Origin: Photobacterium sp. TY1-4
GTDB lineage: Bacteria > Pseudomonadota > Gammaproteobacteria > Enterobacterales > Vibrionaceae
NCBI RefSeq assembly: GCF_025398175.1
Contig: NZ_CP099734.1
Coordinates: 806,001 to 870,000, forward strand
DNA length: 64,000 nt
Reading direction: 5' to 3'
The notes beneath the pieces are model-generated. The model ran no database searches, had not been told where the DNA came from, and saw nothing but the letters and a program-made list of their open reading frames with translations. Every line of letters starts with the position of its first letter. Position 1 is the stretch's first letter. A program made the position numbers and the translations under genes. Below are positions 12,619-22,694 of this stretch, piece after piece.

Positions 12619-14367
12619 TCACGGTTGGTTGGTTTCCGTATTGGGTGCCGCGGTTGCGCTTTGGGTTGGGGGTGTTTTAGGACGCAACGCCAGCACATGG
12701 AGTAATCGCTCCGGATTTTGCGGCCACACGACGGGGTTGGCGATCGGGTTGTCTTCATTGAACCAGCCGGTGAAGCGCTGGGTGTTGTACTGGTAGAACT
12801 GGACGGTGTTATAGAGTGGCACGGTGATCTGCTGGCTGGCGACCAGGCTGTCGAGCTCGCGGATAATCGACAGCCGCTGGTGGGCTGTTGCGGCGGTCGG
12901 AAACCGGGCCAGGAGCGTGTCAATCTGTGGGTCACGATAAAAATGCATCGCATAGCGCGGGTACTGCGGGGCTTGGTAGGCGCTGTCAAACCCAAGCTTA
13001 AAATAGTTGAACGGGGTGAGCCCTTCCGGGTAGTTGGTCAGCGCCAGGGTGTAGTCGGCATGCGCCATCTGCTCGACGAACTGAGAAAATTCGACTTGCA
13101 GGGTCTGTGTCCGCAGGCCGATATCCGCCAGCATTTCGGTGAGCAGCTGGGCGGTGGTGTTGAAATCAGACCAGCCTTTCGGCGTGATGATCGTCAGGAG
13201 CAGCGGCTGGCCGGAAGGGAGCTCCCGCCAGCCGTCCTGATCGCGGTCGAGCACGCCGAGGGTGTCCAGCCGCTCCCGCGCCAGATCCGGGTTATAGCTA
13301 ATATAAGGACGGTATTTCTCGGTGGTGACCGGATCTGCCCAGCGCTCAAAGCGCTGGCTCATGCCGGAAGCAAATTCGGAAGGGGCGCCTTGGCCGAACG
13401 CCGCAATGTCAATCAGCAGTTGGCGTTGGACCGCCATAGAAATGGCCCGGCGAAAGGCGCGCTGTTGGAACAGCGCCCGCAGTTGCGGCTGTGCGCTGTT
13501 GAAGTTGAACAGCAGGCTGATGGTGCTGGCCGGCGTTTGCCAGTAATTATAATCCGGGGAATATGAGGCATAGTGGCGCTCGATATCCGGAATAAAGGAG
13601 CCGGCCCAGTCAAATTCACCCTGGGCGATCCGGGCAATGAAATCATCATTGTTGGTTACTTTCGGATAATGGAGACAGTCGATCTGCAACTGTTCGGCTT
13701 GCCAGTAGCGGGGATTGCGGCACTGGAGATAACCGTCGGCACTCAGTTGTTCGATGTGGGTGAACGGACCGGTGCCGATCGGTTCGGGGTTGGTAAAGGT
13801 CAGCGGGTCGTCTACCTTTTCCCATTGGTGTTTGGGAACAATGGGCTGTAACACCAGGGAATAGGCGATCAGGGCATTGGGCTGGGTGAGCTTGATGTAG
13901 ACCTGGTTGTCGCCGATTTGGCGGACGCTCTGGAGCCACGGACGAATGCCATGTGAGTCAAGGTTTGGCTTTTTTTGTGCCAATAAAAAGGAATACACCA
14001 CATCGGCCGCAGTGAATGGTTTTCCATCTGACCAGGTCACTCCCTGGCGTAGGGTAAATGTGATCCCTTTGAGATCTTCATCGAGACGATAGCCGGTCGC
14101 CAGGCGGTATACCGGCTTGTTATTCTGGAAAGAATTGAAAATGATCAGGGGCTCAAAAATGAACTCATGGGCCGTCGGCATGACCGCGTGGGAAAAGGGA
14201 TTAAAATTTGCAGTTACGTGCTCAATATATTCCGGGACCAGGGTCAAAATCGTTGGTTTTTGGGCAGCAGGCTCCCTGGCATAAACCGTGCCGGAAAGCA
14301 GAGTCACAGCAATCAGTAGCCATGGCATCCGGTGAGGAGATAGAAAATGAAAATAGGCTCTAGACAT
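12619..14367 (-). CDS. Family 5 extracellular solute-binding protein (peptide/oligosaccharide type)
   Basis: Periplasmic binding protein of the SBP_bac_5 (OppA/DppA) family, 582 residues, with a signal peptide ending near residue 30 (SGTVYA). The family signatures LRQGVTWSDGKPFTAADVVYS and the later Asn/Tyr-rich binding region are present. No permease or ATPase genes adjoin it, so it either serves a transporter encoded elsewhere or acts as a sensor, as some Vibrio family 5 proteins do. The C-terminal tail, about 25 residues, is Pro/Thr-rich and probably disordered. The substrate cannot be read from sequence. Confidence 0.8.
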   Translation of the reverse strand: MSRAYFHFLSPHRMPWLLIAVTLLSGTVYAREPAAQKPTILTLVPEYIEHVTANFNPFSHAVMPTAHEFIFEPLIIFNSFQNNKPVYRLATGYRLDEDLKGITFTLRQGVTWSDGKPFTAADVVYSFLLAQKKPNLDSHGIRPWLQSVRQIGDNQVYIKLTQPNALIAYSLVLQPIVPKHQWEKVDDPLTFTNPEPIGTGPFTHIEQLSADGYLQCRNPRYWQAEQLQIDCLHYPKVTNNDDFIARIAQGEFDWAGSFIPDIERHYASYSPDYNYWQTPASTISLLFNFNSAQPQLRALFQQRAFRRAISMAVQRQLLIDIAAFGQGAPSEFASGMSQRFERWADPVTTEKYRPYISYNPDLARERLDTLGVLDRDQDGWRELPSGQPLLLTIITPKGWSDFNTTAQLLTEMLADIGLRTQTLQVEFSQFVEQMAHADYTLALTNYPEGLTPFNYFKLGFDSAYQAPQYPRYAMHFYRDPQIDTLLARFPTAATAHQRLSIIRELDSLVASQQITVPLYNTVQFYQYNTQRFTGWFNEDNPIANPVVWPQNPERLLHVLALRPKTPPTQSATAAPNTETNQP

Positions 14368-14680
14368 ATGCCGGTTCGCTAATGCTCATACTGCAGAACT
14401 TTTATCGCCTTAACCTACCGCAAGTTACTTCGCGGATCAAATGATGTAATTCGACATCAAATGCTTAATTATGCACGGAATTTAACTGTTGATTCTTTAG
14501 AGTAAAAAGTTAATAAAATGTTGCCAATCGATGTTTGTGGTGATACTTTCGATGAAGTGCTCGGAAAACAGACAAAACTTCTAGACCTGAGATTTCGTGC
14601 CAGAATGGCGAACATCAGGCATCAACAGGAAGTGCACCGAGCAAACGTCCCGATTCATGGAGCAACAGGAGTTAGCGCGC
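14368..14680. other. Divergent regulatory region between solute-binding protein and amino-acid importer
   Basis: No gene seen. It contains the ARG-box-like sequence at 14460-14476. The importer ATPase could formally start further upstream, but CAGGAG at 14666-14671 sits nine bases before the chosen ATG at 14681. Confidence 0.5.
14460..14476. promoter_or_regulatory. Candidate ArgR (ARG box) operator
   Basis: AATGCTTAATTATGCAC resembles the ARG box consensus AATGAATAATTATTCAT in its core and half-site ends. Location 204 bp before the importer start fits arginine repression of a basic-amino-acid transporter. A second, poorer box may follow at about 14478-14495. Confidence 0.35.
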
Positions 14681-15451
14681 ATGGCTGAAGTAGTGGCGCT
14701 GGATGTCAAGGATCTGCATAAGTCTTTTGGTCAGAACGAAGTCCTGAAAGGGATCTCGCTGACGGCCCATCGCGGTGATGTCATCTCGATTATTGGCTCT
14801 TCCGGTTCAGGGAAGAGTACGTTTCTACGTTGTATCAATTTGCTGGAAACACCGACCCAGGGCGAAATTTGGGTCAATGGCGAGTTGATTAAAATGAAAA
14901 ACAACCGCCGTGGGGAATACCTGCCGGTGGATGAGAAACAGGTGCAACGGATTCGCTCCCGGCTGGCGATGGTTTTTCAGGGGTTTAACCTCTGGTCCCA
15001 TATGACGGTCCTGGGGAACGTGATTGAAGCGCCCATCCACGTGCTGGGGGTGCCGAGAGCCGAAGCGATTGAGAAGGCCGAAGCCTTACTGCAGAAAGTC
15101 GGCTTGTATGAGCGCCGGAATTATTACCCGGGCCACTTGTCCGGCGGTCAGCAGCAGCGCGCTGCTATCGCCCGGGCACTGGCCGTCGATCCGGAAGTGA
15201 TGCTGTTTGATGAGCCGACCTCGGCGCTGGATCCGGAGCTGGTCGGGGAAGTCCTCGGCGTGATGCAGGATCTGGCTCAGGAAGGGCGCACCATGCTGGT
15301 GGTGACGCATGAAATGGCATTTGCGCGGGATGTCTCCAACCAGGTGATGTTCCTGCATCAGGGGCTGGTTGAAGAGCAGGGTTGCCCGAGCAAGTTATTT
15401 ACCAATCCGGAATCAGAACGACTACAACAATTTATTTCCTCGATTTACTAA
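14681..15451 (+). CDS. Basic amino-acid ABC importer, ATP-binding protein (HisP/AotP-like)
   Basis: Cytoplasmic ATPase of a polar amino-acid importer, 256 residues. Walker A GSSGSGKST, Q-loop VFQGFNLW, signature LSGGQQQRAAIARAL, Walker B VMLFDEPTSALDPE and H-switch VVTHEM are all intact. The insertion after the Walker A domain (NNRRGEYLPVDEKQ) is typical of HisP. It is first of four genes (ATPase, binding protein, two permeases). Start chosen at the ATG with CAGGAG nine bases upstream, matching HisP length. Confidence 0.9.
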   Translation: MAEVVALDVKDLHKSFGQNEVLKGISLTAHRGDVISIIGSSGSGKSTFLRCINLLETPTQGEIWVNGELIKMKNNRRGEYLPVDEKQVQRIRSRLAMVFQGFNLWSHMTVLGNVIEAPIHVLGVPRAEAIEKAEALLQKVGLYERRNYYPGHLSGGQQQRAAIARALAVDPEVMLFDEPTSALDPELVGEVLGVMQDLAQEGRTMLVVTHEMAFARDVSNQVMFLHQGLVEEQGCPSKLFTNPESERLQQFISSIY

Positions 15452-15531
15452 ACTATAAGATCGACAGGAATGATTGCCCGGCAATGTTTGGGGATGTTGC
15501 CGGGCAGATGCAAACACAACAGGAGTAGAAG

Positions 15532-16308
15532 ATGAAAAAATGGATTTTGGCTGCGGCCGTCGTATCTGCACTCGGTGCGACCTCAGTTCAGGCGAAAGAA
15601 TGGAACGTGATCCGCTTCGGGATTGAAGGAGCCTATCCTCCGTTCAGCTGGACCGAGCCCAATGGTGAGCTGAAAGGCTTTGATGTCGATATGGCGAACG
15701 CCTTGTGCCAGGAGTTGCAGGCGAAATGTAAAATTGTTGCCCAGGACTGGGACGGCATTATTCCGTCTCTGCTGGCACGTAAATATGATGCCATTATTGC
15801 CGCGATGTCGATCACCGAAGAGCGCAAGAAAAAAGTCGACTTTACCGGCAAATATGCCCTGATCCCGAATAAGTTCGTGGCTAAGAAAGGCACCGAGCTC
15901 GACTTTACCAAAGCGGGCCTGAAAGGGGTCAAAATCGGGGTCCAGCGCGCAACCACCCATGATAAATATCTGACCGACAACTACGGCGATTCCGTGTCGA
16001 TCGTGCGATATGGTTCGTTCGATGATGCCTATCTGGATCTGAAAGCTGGTCGGATTGCTACCGTGCTGGGCGATGCCTCGGCGTTGCAGGAAGGCCTGCT
16101 GAATAAGTCGGGCGGTGAAGGGTACGAGTTCATCGGCCCGTCGTTAACCGATCCGCAGTGGTTTGGTGAAGGGTTCGGGATTGCCGTGCGTAAGCAGGAC
16201 AAAGATCTGACCCAGAAGCTGGACGCTGCCATCCAGTCGCTGCGTGAAAAAGGCGAGTACCAGAAAATCGCAGCCAAGTACTTTGCCTACGACGTGTACG
16301 GCGAGTAA
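15532..16308 (+). CDS. Lysine/arginine/ornithine-type periplasmic binding protein
   Basis: Solute-binding component of the adjacent importer, 258 residues with a signal peptide cleaved after SVQA (residue 21). It belongs to the HisJ/ArgT/AotJ group: RFGIEGAYPPFSWTEPNGEL, the GFDVDMANALC segment and AMSITEERKKKVDFT are hallmark blocks carrying the ligand-contacting aromatic, Asp and Arg positions. A cationic amino acid is therefore the likely ligand; which one cannot be settled from sequence. Ribosome-binding site AGGAG precedes the ATG. Confidence 0.9.
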   Translation: MKKWILAAAVVSALGATSVQAKEWNVIRFGIEGAYPPFSWTEPNGELKGFDVDMANALCQELQAKCKIVAQDWDGIIPSLLARKYDAIIAAMSITEERKKKVDFTGKYALIPNKFVAKKGTELDFTKAGLKGVKIGVQRATTHDKYLTDNYGDSVSIVRYGSFDDAYLDLKAGRIATVLGDASALQEGLLNKSGGEGYEFIGPSLTDPQWFGEGFGIAVRKQDKDLTQKLDAAIQSLREKGEYQKIAAKYFAYDVYGE

Positions 16309-16400
16309 TCCCTTTCCTGAAACACAGCGGGGGCCGATATGCTCGGCCCCGGTTTGAGCCAACCGGCTCGCTTCCCTTTGCAGTATGAAGGAGCAACCTT

Positions 16401-17141
16401 TTGTTGGACTTAAAAGGATATGAATGGTCATTGGCGGAAGGGGCATGGATCACCCTGCAGGTCGCCTTGCTGTCGCTGGCCCTGGCCATGATTCTGGGGA
16501 TGCTGGGTGCCCTGGCGAAATTGTCCCCTTACCGTTGGGCCCGTGCCATCGCCACCTTATATACCACGGTGATCCGTGGGATCCCGGATCTGGTCTTGAT
16601 GATGCTGATCTTCTTCGGCGGACAGATGCTGTTGAACGACAGCCTGTACGGCATCAATGAGTGGTTAAACAACTTCTTTTCTTCTTCTGATCCCAACCAT
16701 GAATGGACCGAGTATCTGCCGGATTATGTGGAAATCAGCCCATTTGTGGCCGGTATCCTGACCATCGGCTTTATTTTCGGGGCCTATATGGCGGAAACCT
16801 TCCGCGGGGCGATTCTGGCCGTCGACAAAGGCGAGCTGGAAGCCGGGAAGGCGTACGGGATGAGTAGTTTTCTGTCTTTCCGACGTATTTTGCTGCCGCA
16901 AATGATCCGCCACGCCCTGCCTGGCTTTGGCAACAACTGGCTGGTGTTGCTGAAAACGACCGCGCTGGTGTCGATCATCGGCCTTGATGATATGGTGCGT
17001 AAAGGCGCCCTGGCTGCCGGCACCACCCAGATGCCGTTTACGTTTTATATGTCCGTGGCGGTGATTTTCCTGGTGTTTACCTCATGTTCGACCAGCGTGT
17101 TGAAATGGGTCGAGCGCAAGTTCAGTATTCATACGAGGTAA
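16401..17141 (+). CDS. Basic amino-acid ABC importer permease (HisQ-like)
   Basis: Inner-membrane permease of 246 residues with about five helices and the EAA-loop signature EAGKAYGMSSFLSFRRILLP. It pairs with the next gene to form the channel. Translation appears to begin at TTG (16401), seven bases after AAGGAG; no in-frame ATG or GTG is better placed. A 27-residue insert (NEWLNNFFSSSDPNHEW region) separates two helices. Confidence 0.88.
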   Translation: MLDLKGYEWSLAEGAWITLQVALLSLALAMILGMLGALAKLSPYRWARAIATLYTTVIRGIPDLVLMMLIFFGGQMLLNDSLYGINEWLNNFFSSSDPNHEWTEYLPDYVEISPFVAGILTIGFIFGAYMAETFRGAILAVDKGELEAGKAYGMSSFLSFRRILLPQMIRHALPGFGNNWLVLLKTTALVSIIGLDDMVRKGALAAGTTQMPFTFYMSVAVIFLVFTSCSTSVLKWVERKFSIHTR

Positions 17142-17145
17142 GGGA

Positions 17146-17823
17146 ATGGACTTTAGTATTCTGACAGAGAGCTGGCCGCTGTACTTAGAGGGGTTCTATA
17201 CCACGGTCTGGATGGTGTTTGTGGCCCTGGTGATCGGCCTGGTGATTGCGATTCCGATTGGGGTGGCGCGAAACAGCAAGCTGCCTGTGGTGTCCGGACC
17301 GGCCTGGGCGTTTATTTACTTCTTTCGCGGGACGCCGCTGCTGATCCAGCTGTATCTGATTTACTACGGCCTGAGCCAGCTGTTTTCGGTGCAGGGCACC
17401 TTGTGGCAGGAAGCCTGGTTCTGTGCGCTGGTGGCGTTTGTCCTCAATACCTCGGCCTACACCGCGGAGATCATTCGCGGCTCCATCAACAGTATGCCGA
17501 AAGGGGAAGTGGAGGCCGCCAAGGCGTACGGGATGAGTCACTGGCAGGCGTTTCGCCGGGTGATCCTACCAAGCGCGCTGCGTCGGGCATTGCCGGCTTA
17601 CAGTAATGAAGTGATCTTCATGGTACACGGCTCTGCCGTGGCTGGGATTGTCACCATTGTTGACCTGACCGGGGCAGCCCGGATCGTCAACTCGCGTTAT
17701 TACGCGCCGTTTGAATCCTTCCTGTTTGCCGGGATGTGCTACATGGTGCTGACGTTTGCGATTATCTGGTGTTTCCGCAAGCTGGAAGGCCACTGGTTGC
17801 GACACTTGCGTCCTTTGAGCTAA
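17146..17823 (+). CDS. Basic amino-acid ABC importer permease (HisM-like)
   Basis: Second permease, 225 residues, with EAA motif EAAKAYGMSHWQAFRRVILP. The gene starts four bases after its partner's stop, and its ribosome-binding site (GAGGTAAGGG) overlaps that stop, so translation is probably coupled. A strong terminator closes the operon. Confidence 0.88.
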   Translation: MDFSILTESWPLYLEGFYTTVWMVFVALVIGLVIAIPIGVARNSKLPVVSGPAWAFIYFFRGTPLLIQLYLIYYGLSQLFSVQGTLWQEAWFCALVAFVLNTSAYTAEIIRGSINSMPKGEVEAAKAYGMSHWQAFRRVILPSALRRALPAYSNEVIFMVHGSAVAGIVTIVDLTGAARIVNSRYYAPFESFLFAGMCYMVLTFAIIWCFRKLEGHWLRHLRPLS

Positions 17824-17872
17824 TTGACTAATCGACGAATCGGTTAATCGGCAGGCCGGAAAATACAGGCAC

Positions 17873-17907
17873 AAAAACGCCGGTGCAGTTGATGCACCGG
17901 CGTTTTT
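17873..17907. terminator. Bidirectional intrinsic terminator
   Basis: Stem CGCCGGTGCA/TGCACCGGCG (17878-17887 with 17893-17902), loop GTTGA, flanked by AAAAA and TTTTT. It serves the importer operon and the convergent xthA. Confidence 0.9.
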
Positions 17908-17974
17908 GATTGAGTCGCGCAGCGGTCGGCTGCGCGGTGGTTACTGGTTTTGTTTTTATTTCTGTTACTGTCGC

Positions 17975-18784
17975 TTAGACGCTGAAAGTTGACCAGATCG
18001 GCGCATGGTCGGACGGTTTCTCGATCCCGCGCAGTTCATAGTCGATCCCGGCTTCCGTACAGCGCTGTGCCAGGGCTGGGGTGGCCAGCACCACATCAAT
18101 CCGCAGGCCGCGGTTGTCGTCAAAGCCGCGCGAGCGGTAGTCAAACCAGGAAAACTGATCCGCAACCGCCGGATGCAACTGGCGGAAGGTGTCGACAAAG
18201 CCCCAGTCCATCAGCGTTTTGAGCCATTCCCGCTCGATGGGCTGGAACGAACATTTGCCGGTTTTCAGCCAGCGTTTGGCATTGGCCTCGCCGATCCCGA
18301 TATCCAGATCGATGGGGCTGATGTTGATGTCACCCATTACAATCAGATCTTCGTCATTGTTGTGATAGTCATTGAGGTAAGCCATCAGATCCGCATAGAA
18401 TTTTTCTTTGGCCGGGAACTTGGTTTCGTGGCTGACATTGTCACCTTGCGGGAAATAGCCGTTCAGGACGGTCACTTTTTTGCCGTTCGCCTGTTCAAAC
18501 GTCGCCATGATCATCCGGCGCTGGGCATCTTCATCGTCGGTCGGAAAACCGCGTTTCACTTCCACAGGGGCCTGCTTACACAGCATGGCAACCCCGTAAT
18601 GGGCTTTCTGACCGTGGAAATACACCTTGTAGCCCATGGCTTCGACGGCTTCGAGCGGGAAGGCCTCATCATGAACTTTGATTTCCTGAAGACCGATCAC
18701 ATCCGGCTGGTGTTTGTCGATCACCGCCTGAAGTTGATGCAGGCGAGCGCGAAGTCCGTTGATGTTGAACGAGATTACTTTCAT
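17975..18784 (-). CDS. xthA: Exodeoxyribonuclease III
   Basis: DNA repair enzyme (AP endonuclease, 3'-5' exonuclease, 3' phosphatase), 269 residues against 268 in E. coli. Catalytic positions of the EEP fold are visible: Glu34 in GLQEIKVHD, Tyr110 in NGYFPQG, Asp152 and Asn154 in MGDINIS, and the terminal Asp259-His260 in PSDHAP. Single gene, convergent with the importer operon and divergent from the small membrane protein that follows. Confidence 0.97.
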   Translation of the reverse strand: MKVISFNINGLRARLHQLQAVIDKHQPDVIGLQEIKVHDEAFPLEAVEAMGYKVYFHGQKAHYGVAMLCKQAPVEVKRGFPTDDEDAQRRMIMATFEQANGKKVTVLNGYFPQGDNVSHETKFPAKEKFYADLMAYLNDYHNNDEDLIVMGDINISPIDLDIGIGEANAKRWLKTGKCSFQPIEREWLKTLMDWGFVDTFRQLHPAVADQFSWFDYRSRGFDDNRGLRIDVVLATPALAQRCTEAGIDYELRGIEKPSDHAPIWSTFSV

Positions 18785-18945
18785 TAATTCTGGTTCCGTA
18801 ATTTAGCTTGGGAAACAGGGGGATCCCCGTGGCAAACGCCGATAGTAGCACAGATGCGAAGCGGCAATGAACCGTCACGCGCTGGTGGCTGCGTCGCTCA
18901 TTGACTATGCTGTTGGTGGTATTGCTCACTTGATGAGGTCACAAC

Positions 18946-19194
18946 ATGGGCTTTTTATCCTGGATCATCCTCGGACTGATTGCCGGGGCGCTGGCGAAAT
19001 GGCTGATGCCGGGCAAAGACGGCGGCGGCTGGCTGGCAACCATTGCCTTGGGGATCGCCGGGGCCTTTGTCGGCGGTTGGGTCGGAACCTTTATCGGTCT
19101 CGGGCCGGCGACCGGGGTCAATATCGGTAGCCTGATCACTGCAACCCTCGGGGCGCTGATCCTGCTGTTTGTCTATAACAAATTTTTGCGGTGA
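18946..19194 (+). CDS. GlsB/YeaQ/YmgE family small membrane protein
   Basis: 82-residue, very Gly-rich protein with three hydrophobic segments. The pattern LSWIILGLIAGALAKWLMPG and repeated GxxxG spacing identify the transglycosylase-associated/GlsB stress family. Its function is poorly defined; members are often induced by stationary phase or envelope stress. Ribosome-binding site GAGG lies seven bases upstream. Confidence 0.85.
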   Translation: MGFLSWIILGLIAGALAKWLMPGKDGGGWLATIALGIAGAFVGGWVGTFIGLGPATGVNIGSLITATLGALILLFVYNKFLR

Positions 19195-19338
19195 AGCCGA
19201 GTCGCAGATACAGCGAATGCGTCCATCACGCTGAAGCTTATTCGGATATTTTGATGATCATGCTCAAAATGCTCTGGCCGACACGTGCGGCAGGCCTGCC
19301 TATAATCGAATCCATTCATGTTTCAGGAGGGCTGCACG

Positions 19339-20301
19339 ATGGGGAAATTAGTCAGAGGGGTTTGGCAGGATGTCTGGTATGACACTGAGGCCAGTGACGG
19401 GGCATTCGTTCGTGAAGATGCCGGCTTTCGCCACTGGCTGACGGCGGATGGTGGTCCCGGTCCGGCCGGACAGCGGGGCTTTCCGGCTGAATCCGGGCGG
19501 TATCATTTATATGTTTCACTGGCTTGTCCGTGGGCCCACCGCACGCTGATTTTGCGTCGGTTGAAGGGATTGGCGCCGCATATCGGGGTTACTGTGGTGA
19601 GCCCGGACATGCGGGAAAAAGGCTGGGTGTTTGACAAGCCTGAGCCCATCAACGGCTTCGCGTACCTGCATCAGCTTTACACCATGGCTAAAGCGGATTA
19701 TACCGGCCGGGTGACGGTGCCGGTACTGTGGGACAAGCAGACGCAAACCATTGTCAGCAATGAATCGTCAGAAATCATCCGGATGCTGAACACGGCCTTC
19801 AACGCGCTGACCGGCAATACGGCGGATTTCTATCCACCGGCGCTTCAGGATGAGATTGACCACTGGAATTCGTTCATCTACCCGGCCATCAATAATGGTG
19901 TTTATCGCTGTGGTTTTGCCACCACCCAGGAAGCCTATGATCAGGCCTTCGATGCGTTGTTTACTGCGCTGGACAAAGTGGATGCGCACCTGGCGACCCA
20001 TCGCTATCTTACCGGTAGCACCCTGACCGAAGCGGACTGGCGGCTCTTTACCACCTTGATCCGGTTTGATGCCGTGTATGTGGGGCACTTTAAGTGTAAT
20101 CGTCAGCGTATTGCGGATTACCGGCACTTGCAGGGATATTTAAAAGAGTTGTATCAATTTCCCGGCATCGAAGAGACGGTCAATTTTGACCATATCAAGC
20201 GGCACTATTATTTCAGCCATCCTATGATTAACCCGACCGGAATTGTCCCGAAAGGTCCGGCGCTGGATCTCCATTCACCCCATGGTCGCGATGATCGCTA
20301 A
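19339..20301 (+). CDS. Glutathionyl-hydroquinone reductase (Xi-class GST, YqjG-like)
   Basis: Reduces glutathionyl-hydroquinones to hydroquinone and GSSG. 320 residues; the nucleophile lies in LACPWAHRTLILRR and the C-terminal helical GST domain follows, with the conserved TEADWRLFTTLIRFDAVY block. Start at the ATG eight bases after AGGAGG (19325-19330); an upstream ATG seven codons earlier lacks a site. The gene stands alone, next to the response regulator on the other strand. Confidence 0.9.
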   Translation: MGKLVRGVWQDVWYDTEASDGAFVREDAGFRHWLTADGGPGPAGQRGFPAESGRYHLYVSLACPWAHRTLILRRLKGLAPHIGVTVVSPDMREKGWVFDKPEPINGFAYLHQLYTMAKADYTGRVTVPVLWDKQTQTIVSNESSEIIRMLNTAFNALTGNTADFYPPALQDEIDHWNSFIYPAINNGVYRCGFATTQEAYDQAFDALFTALDKVDAHLATHRYLTGSTLTEADWRLFTTLIRFDAVYVGHFKCNRQRIADYRHLQGYLKELYQFPGIEETVNFDHIKRHYYFSHPMINPTGIVPKGPALDLHSPHGRDDR

Positions 20302-20365
20302 GTTTCCCTGGAAGCGATGACTCTTGTCGTTGATCGCTCTGGCTCGCAAGAGGCTGGCACTGGTC

Positions 20366-22102
20366 TCAGCTGGCCATGGCTGCGGGCGCTGGGAGTTCGC
20401 CGTAGCGTTCGGTTCGCCGTAGATAATGCAGGCCGAGCTGGCGTAGCCAGATGGGTGACGCCGGGTTGGGCGTGATGAGCTGATGCAGGAGTCGCTTGCG
20501 CCATTGGTGCAGCTCGGTGGGGAGCGGGCAATCGCTGATCAAATTGAGGCTGCGTCGTAGTTTAGGCTGCTGCCCTGCGCCCAGTCGCAGCAGGCAATCC
20601 AGCCGCCCCAGATGCGCTTCGCTACACAGCGGATATTCCCTCAAAATTTGCTCGTAGGTCATCAACGCAACATCCGGCGCGTCGGACATGGCCTGAAACC
20701 CCAGATTCAGCTGCCGCTCCAGGTTTTTCACCGCCTGGCCCAGCAATGGATCCGCTTTGATCTCATCCAGGCGGTGGCGACTGTGACCATCAAATTGATC
20801 CCGCACCTTAAGGGCGCGGCAGATGTCGCCAATCAGCCGGGTTTCACCGAAATGCGCCAGCGCCGGTAAGGCATCCGCCAGCATGACGGATGGCAGGCGG
20901 CTCATGGTGTCGAAGTGGGGGGCGAGCCCAATCAACAGCCGCCGCCGGGCTTTACGGGTGGTGAGGACAGAATCGGCGCTGCCCAATTGCAACCGACACC
21001 CGGTGAGATGGCCAAAGCTGATCAGAAACGGCGCCTGAAACGGGGTAACGCGCCGGAGTGCCCGGCGGTGGATGCTTTCCAGTGCTTGGCGGAGCTGGCG
21101 CCGTAAACTGTTGGACGGTTGGGCAAAATAAAGCTTCTCGAAAATCGCGGTAAATTCGGCAAAGCAGATAATCCAGCTGATATCCATGATCGGCAACTTG
21201 TCTGCCAGGGTCCGTCCGGCGGCGAGTAAATCTTCATGCCGGTTGAGATCGGCTGCCAGCTGGGCGGCGGTAAGCGCCCGGTGGCTGATCCCCGGGGTAA
21301 AGGCCAGCGCGGTTTCGGCGGTTTTCAGCGCATCGTAATACTGCTGATTTTCTTCCTGGTAGTGAGACAGGTAATCGTAGGCTTCGATAATCAGCGGTGA
21401 GCGGTGCAGGAGTTGCTTCAGCAACCGGATCGCTTGTTGTCGCTGGCCCTGATGATGCAACAGGCGGGCTTCTGCCAGCAGGGTTTTGTGGGTTGGCGGA
21501 TAGTGCTTCAGCTGCGACAGCAGTTGGGCCACGGCAGGCCACTGGCGGGCGGTGATGAGCAGATCCAGCAACAGGCTTTCGAGTTTCGGGTCGTGTCCGG
21601 ATTGCTGTAACTGTTGCCGGCAGCAGGCAATCGCAGCCGGAAGCCCGGTTTGGAGCAGCGTGCGGTAGATTGGCGCCCGTGCCTGCATCGCTGACCGGAC
21701 TTCGGCAAGTTTGGTCTTCAAAGGGGCGAGAGCGAGCGGCTTGGTCAGGAAGCTGTCGGGCTCGGCCGCCATGGAGGTAAGGATCACTTCCATCGAGCTG
21801 TCGCCGGACATCATGATCAGGCCAGACAACGCGGACAGGTAGTTGCGTTTTCGCAATAAGCTGATCAGCTCAAACCCATTAAAGCCATGGGTCAGGTGAT
21901 AGTCGACGAACAAGAGATCGTAGTGGGTCTGCTGGCAGCGATCGAGTGCCTGCTGGTAGGTGTGCGCGGTATCGACCCGAAATTCCCCCAATTGTTGAAG
22001 CAATCCTTTCAGGCACAGCGCCGCCGAGCGTTGATCGTCAATGATCAGTATTTTTTGTCTTTTTCCCGGCTGCTCAGACTGCCGTTTCTGATCCAGGCTC
22101 AT
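20366..22102 (-). CDS. Response regulator with receiver domain and TPR-like C-terminal region
   Basis: 578-residue protein. Residues about 17-135 form a CheY-like receiver: acidic pair in LIIDDQR, phospho-acceptor Asp in LLFVDYHL, Thr/Ser in MMSGDSS and Lys in FLTKPLAL. The rest is a long helical array with repeated TPR-like units (for example LLAEARLLHHQGQRQQAIRL) and no DNA-binding or enzymatic domain. Architecture and length recall Vibrio VieB, but no sensor kinase is adjacent, so the partner is unknown. ATG at 22102 follows GGAGAG; a TTG six codons upstream is less likely. Confidence 0.8.
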   Translation of the reverse strand: MSLDQKRQSEQPGKRQKILIIDDQRSAALCLKGLLQQLGEFRVDTAHTYQQALDRCQQTHYDLLFVDYHLTHGFNGFELISLLRKRNYLSALSGLIMMSGDSSMEVILTSMAAEPDSFLTKPLALAPLKTKLAEVRSAMQARAPIYRTLLQTGLPAAIACCRQQLQQSGHDPKLESLLLDLLITARQWPAVAQLLSQLKHYPPTHKTLLAEARLLHHQGQRQQAIRLLKQLLHRSPLIIEAYDYLSHYQEENQQYYDALKTAETALAFTPGISHRALTAAQLAADLNRHEDLLAAGRTLADKLPIMDISWIICFAEFTAIFEKLYFAQPSNSLRRQLRQALESIHRRALRRVTPFQAPFLISFGHLTGCRLQLGSADSVLTTRKARRRLLIGLAPHFDTMSRLPSVMLADALPALAHFGETRLIGDICRALKVRDQFDGHSRHRLDEIKADPLLGQAVKNLERQLNLGFQAMSDAPDVALMTYEQILREYPLCSEAHLGRLDCLLRLGAGQQPKLRRSLNLISDCPLPTELHQWRKRLLHQLITPNPASPIWLRQLGLHYLRRTERYGELPAPAAMAS

Positions 22103-22247
22103 CCTGATCTCTCCGCGCAAGCGTATGGTTGGCTTTGTATATTCAGCCTAGGGGGCGGGCTTCAAAAGACCTGTCTCAATAAAGAGAGGAAGAGGATTTT
22201 GTGGTGAAATTATGAAGTGATGACGGCAAGAACTGGCAAGCGGCCAT

Positions 22248-22278
22248 AAAAAAAAGCCAACTGCGATGCAGTTGGCTT
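22248..22278 (-). terminator. Terminator of the tRNA-Tyr operon
   Basis: Stem GCCAACTGC/GCAGTTGGC with loop GAT. On the minus strand it is followed by a run of eight or more T, beginning 8 bp after the last tRNA. Confidence 0.9.
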
Positions 22279-22285
22279 GGAATGA

Positions 22286-22370
<85 letters not shown>

Positions 22371-22447
22371 ACGGGGTGTTGCAAATTGTTAGATTGCTCT
22401 GTTTGTTGAGCAATATTGAGAACCGCGTTTACCATTCTCAGTAATGA

Positions 22448-22532
<85 letters not shown>

Positions 22533-22609
22533 ACGGGGTGTTGCAAATTGTTAGATTGCTCTGTTTGTTGAGCAATATTGAGAACCGCGTTTACCATTCT
22601 CAGTAATGA

Positions 22610-22694
<85 letters not shown>

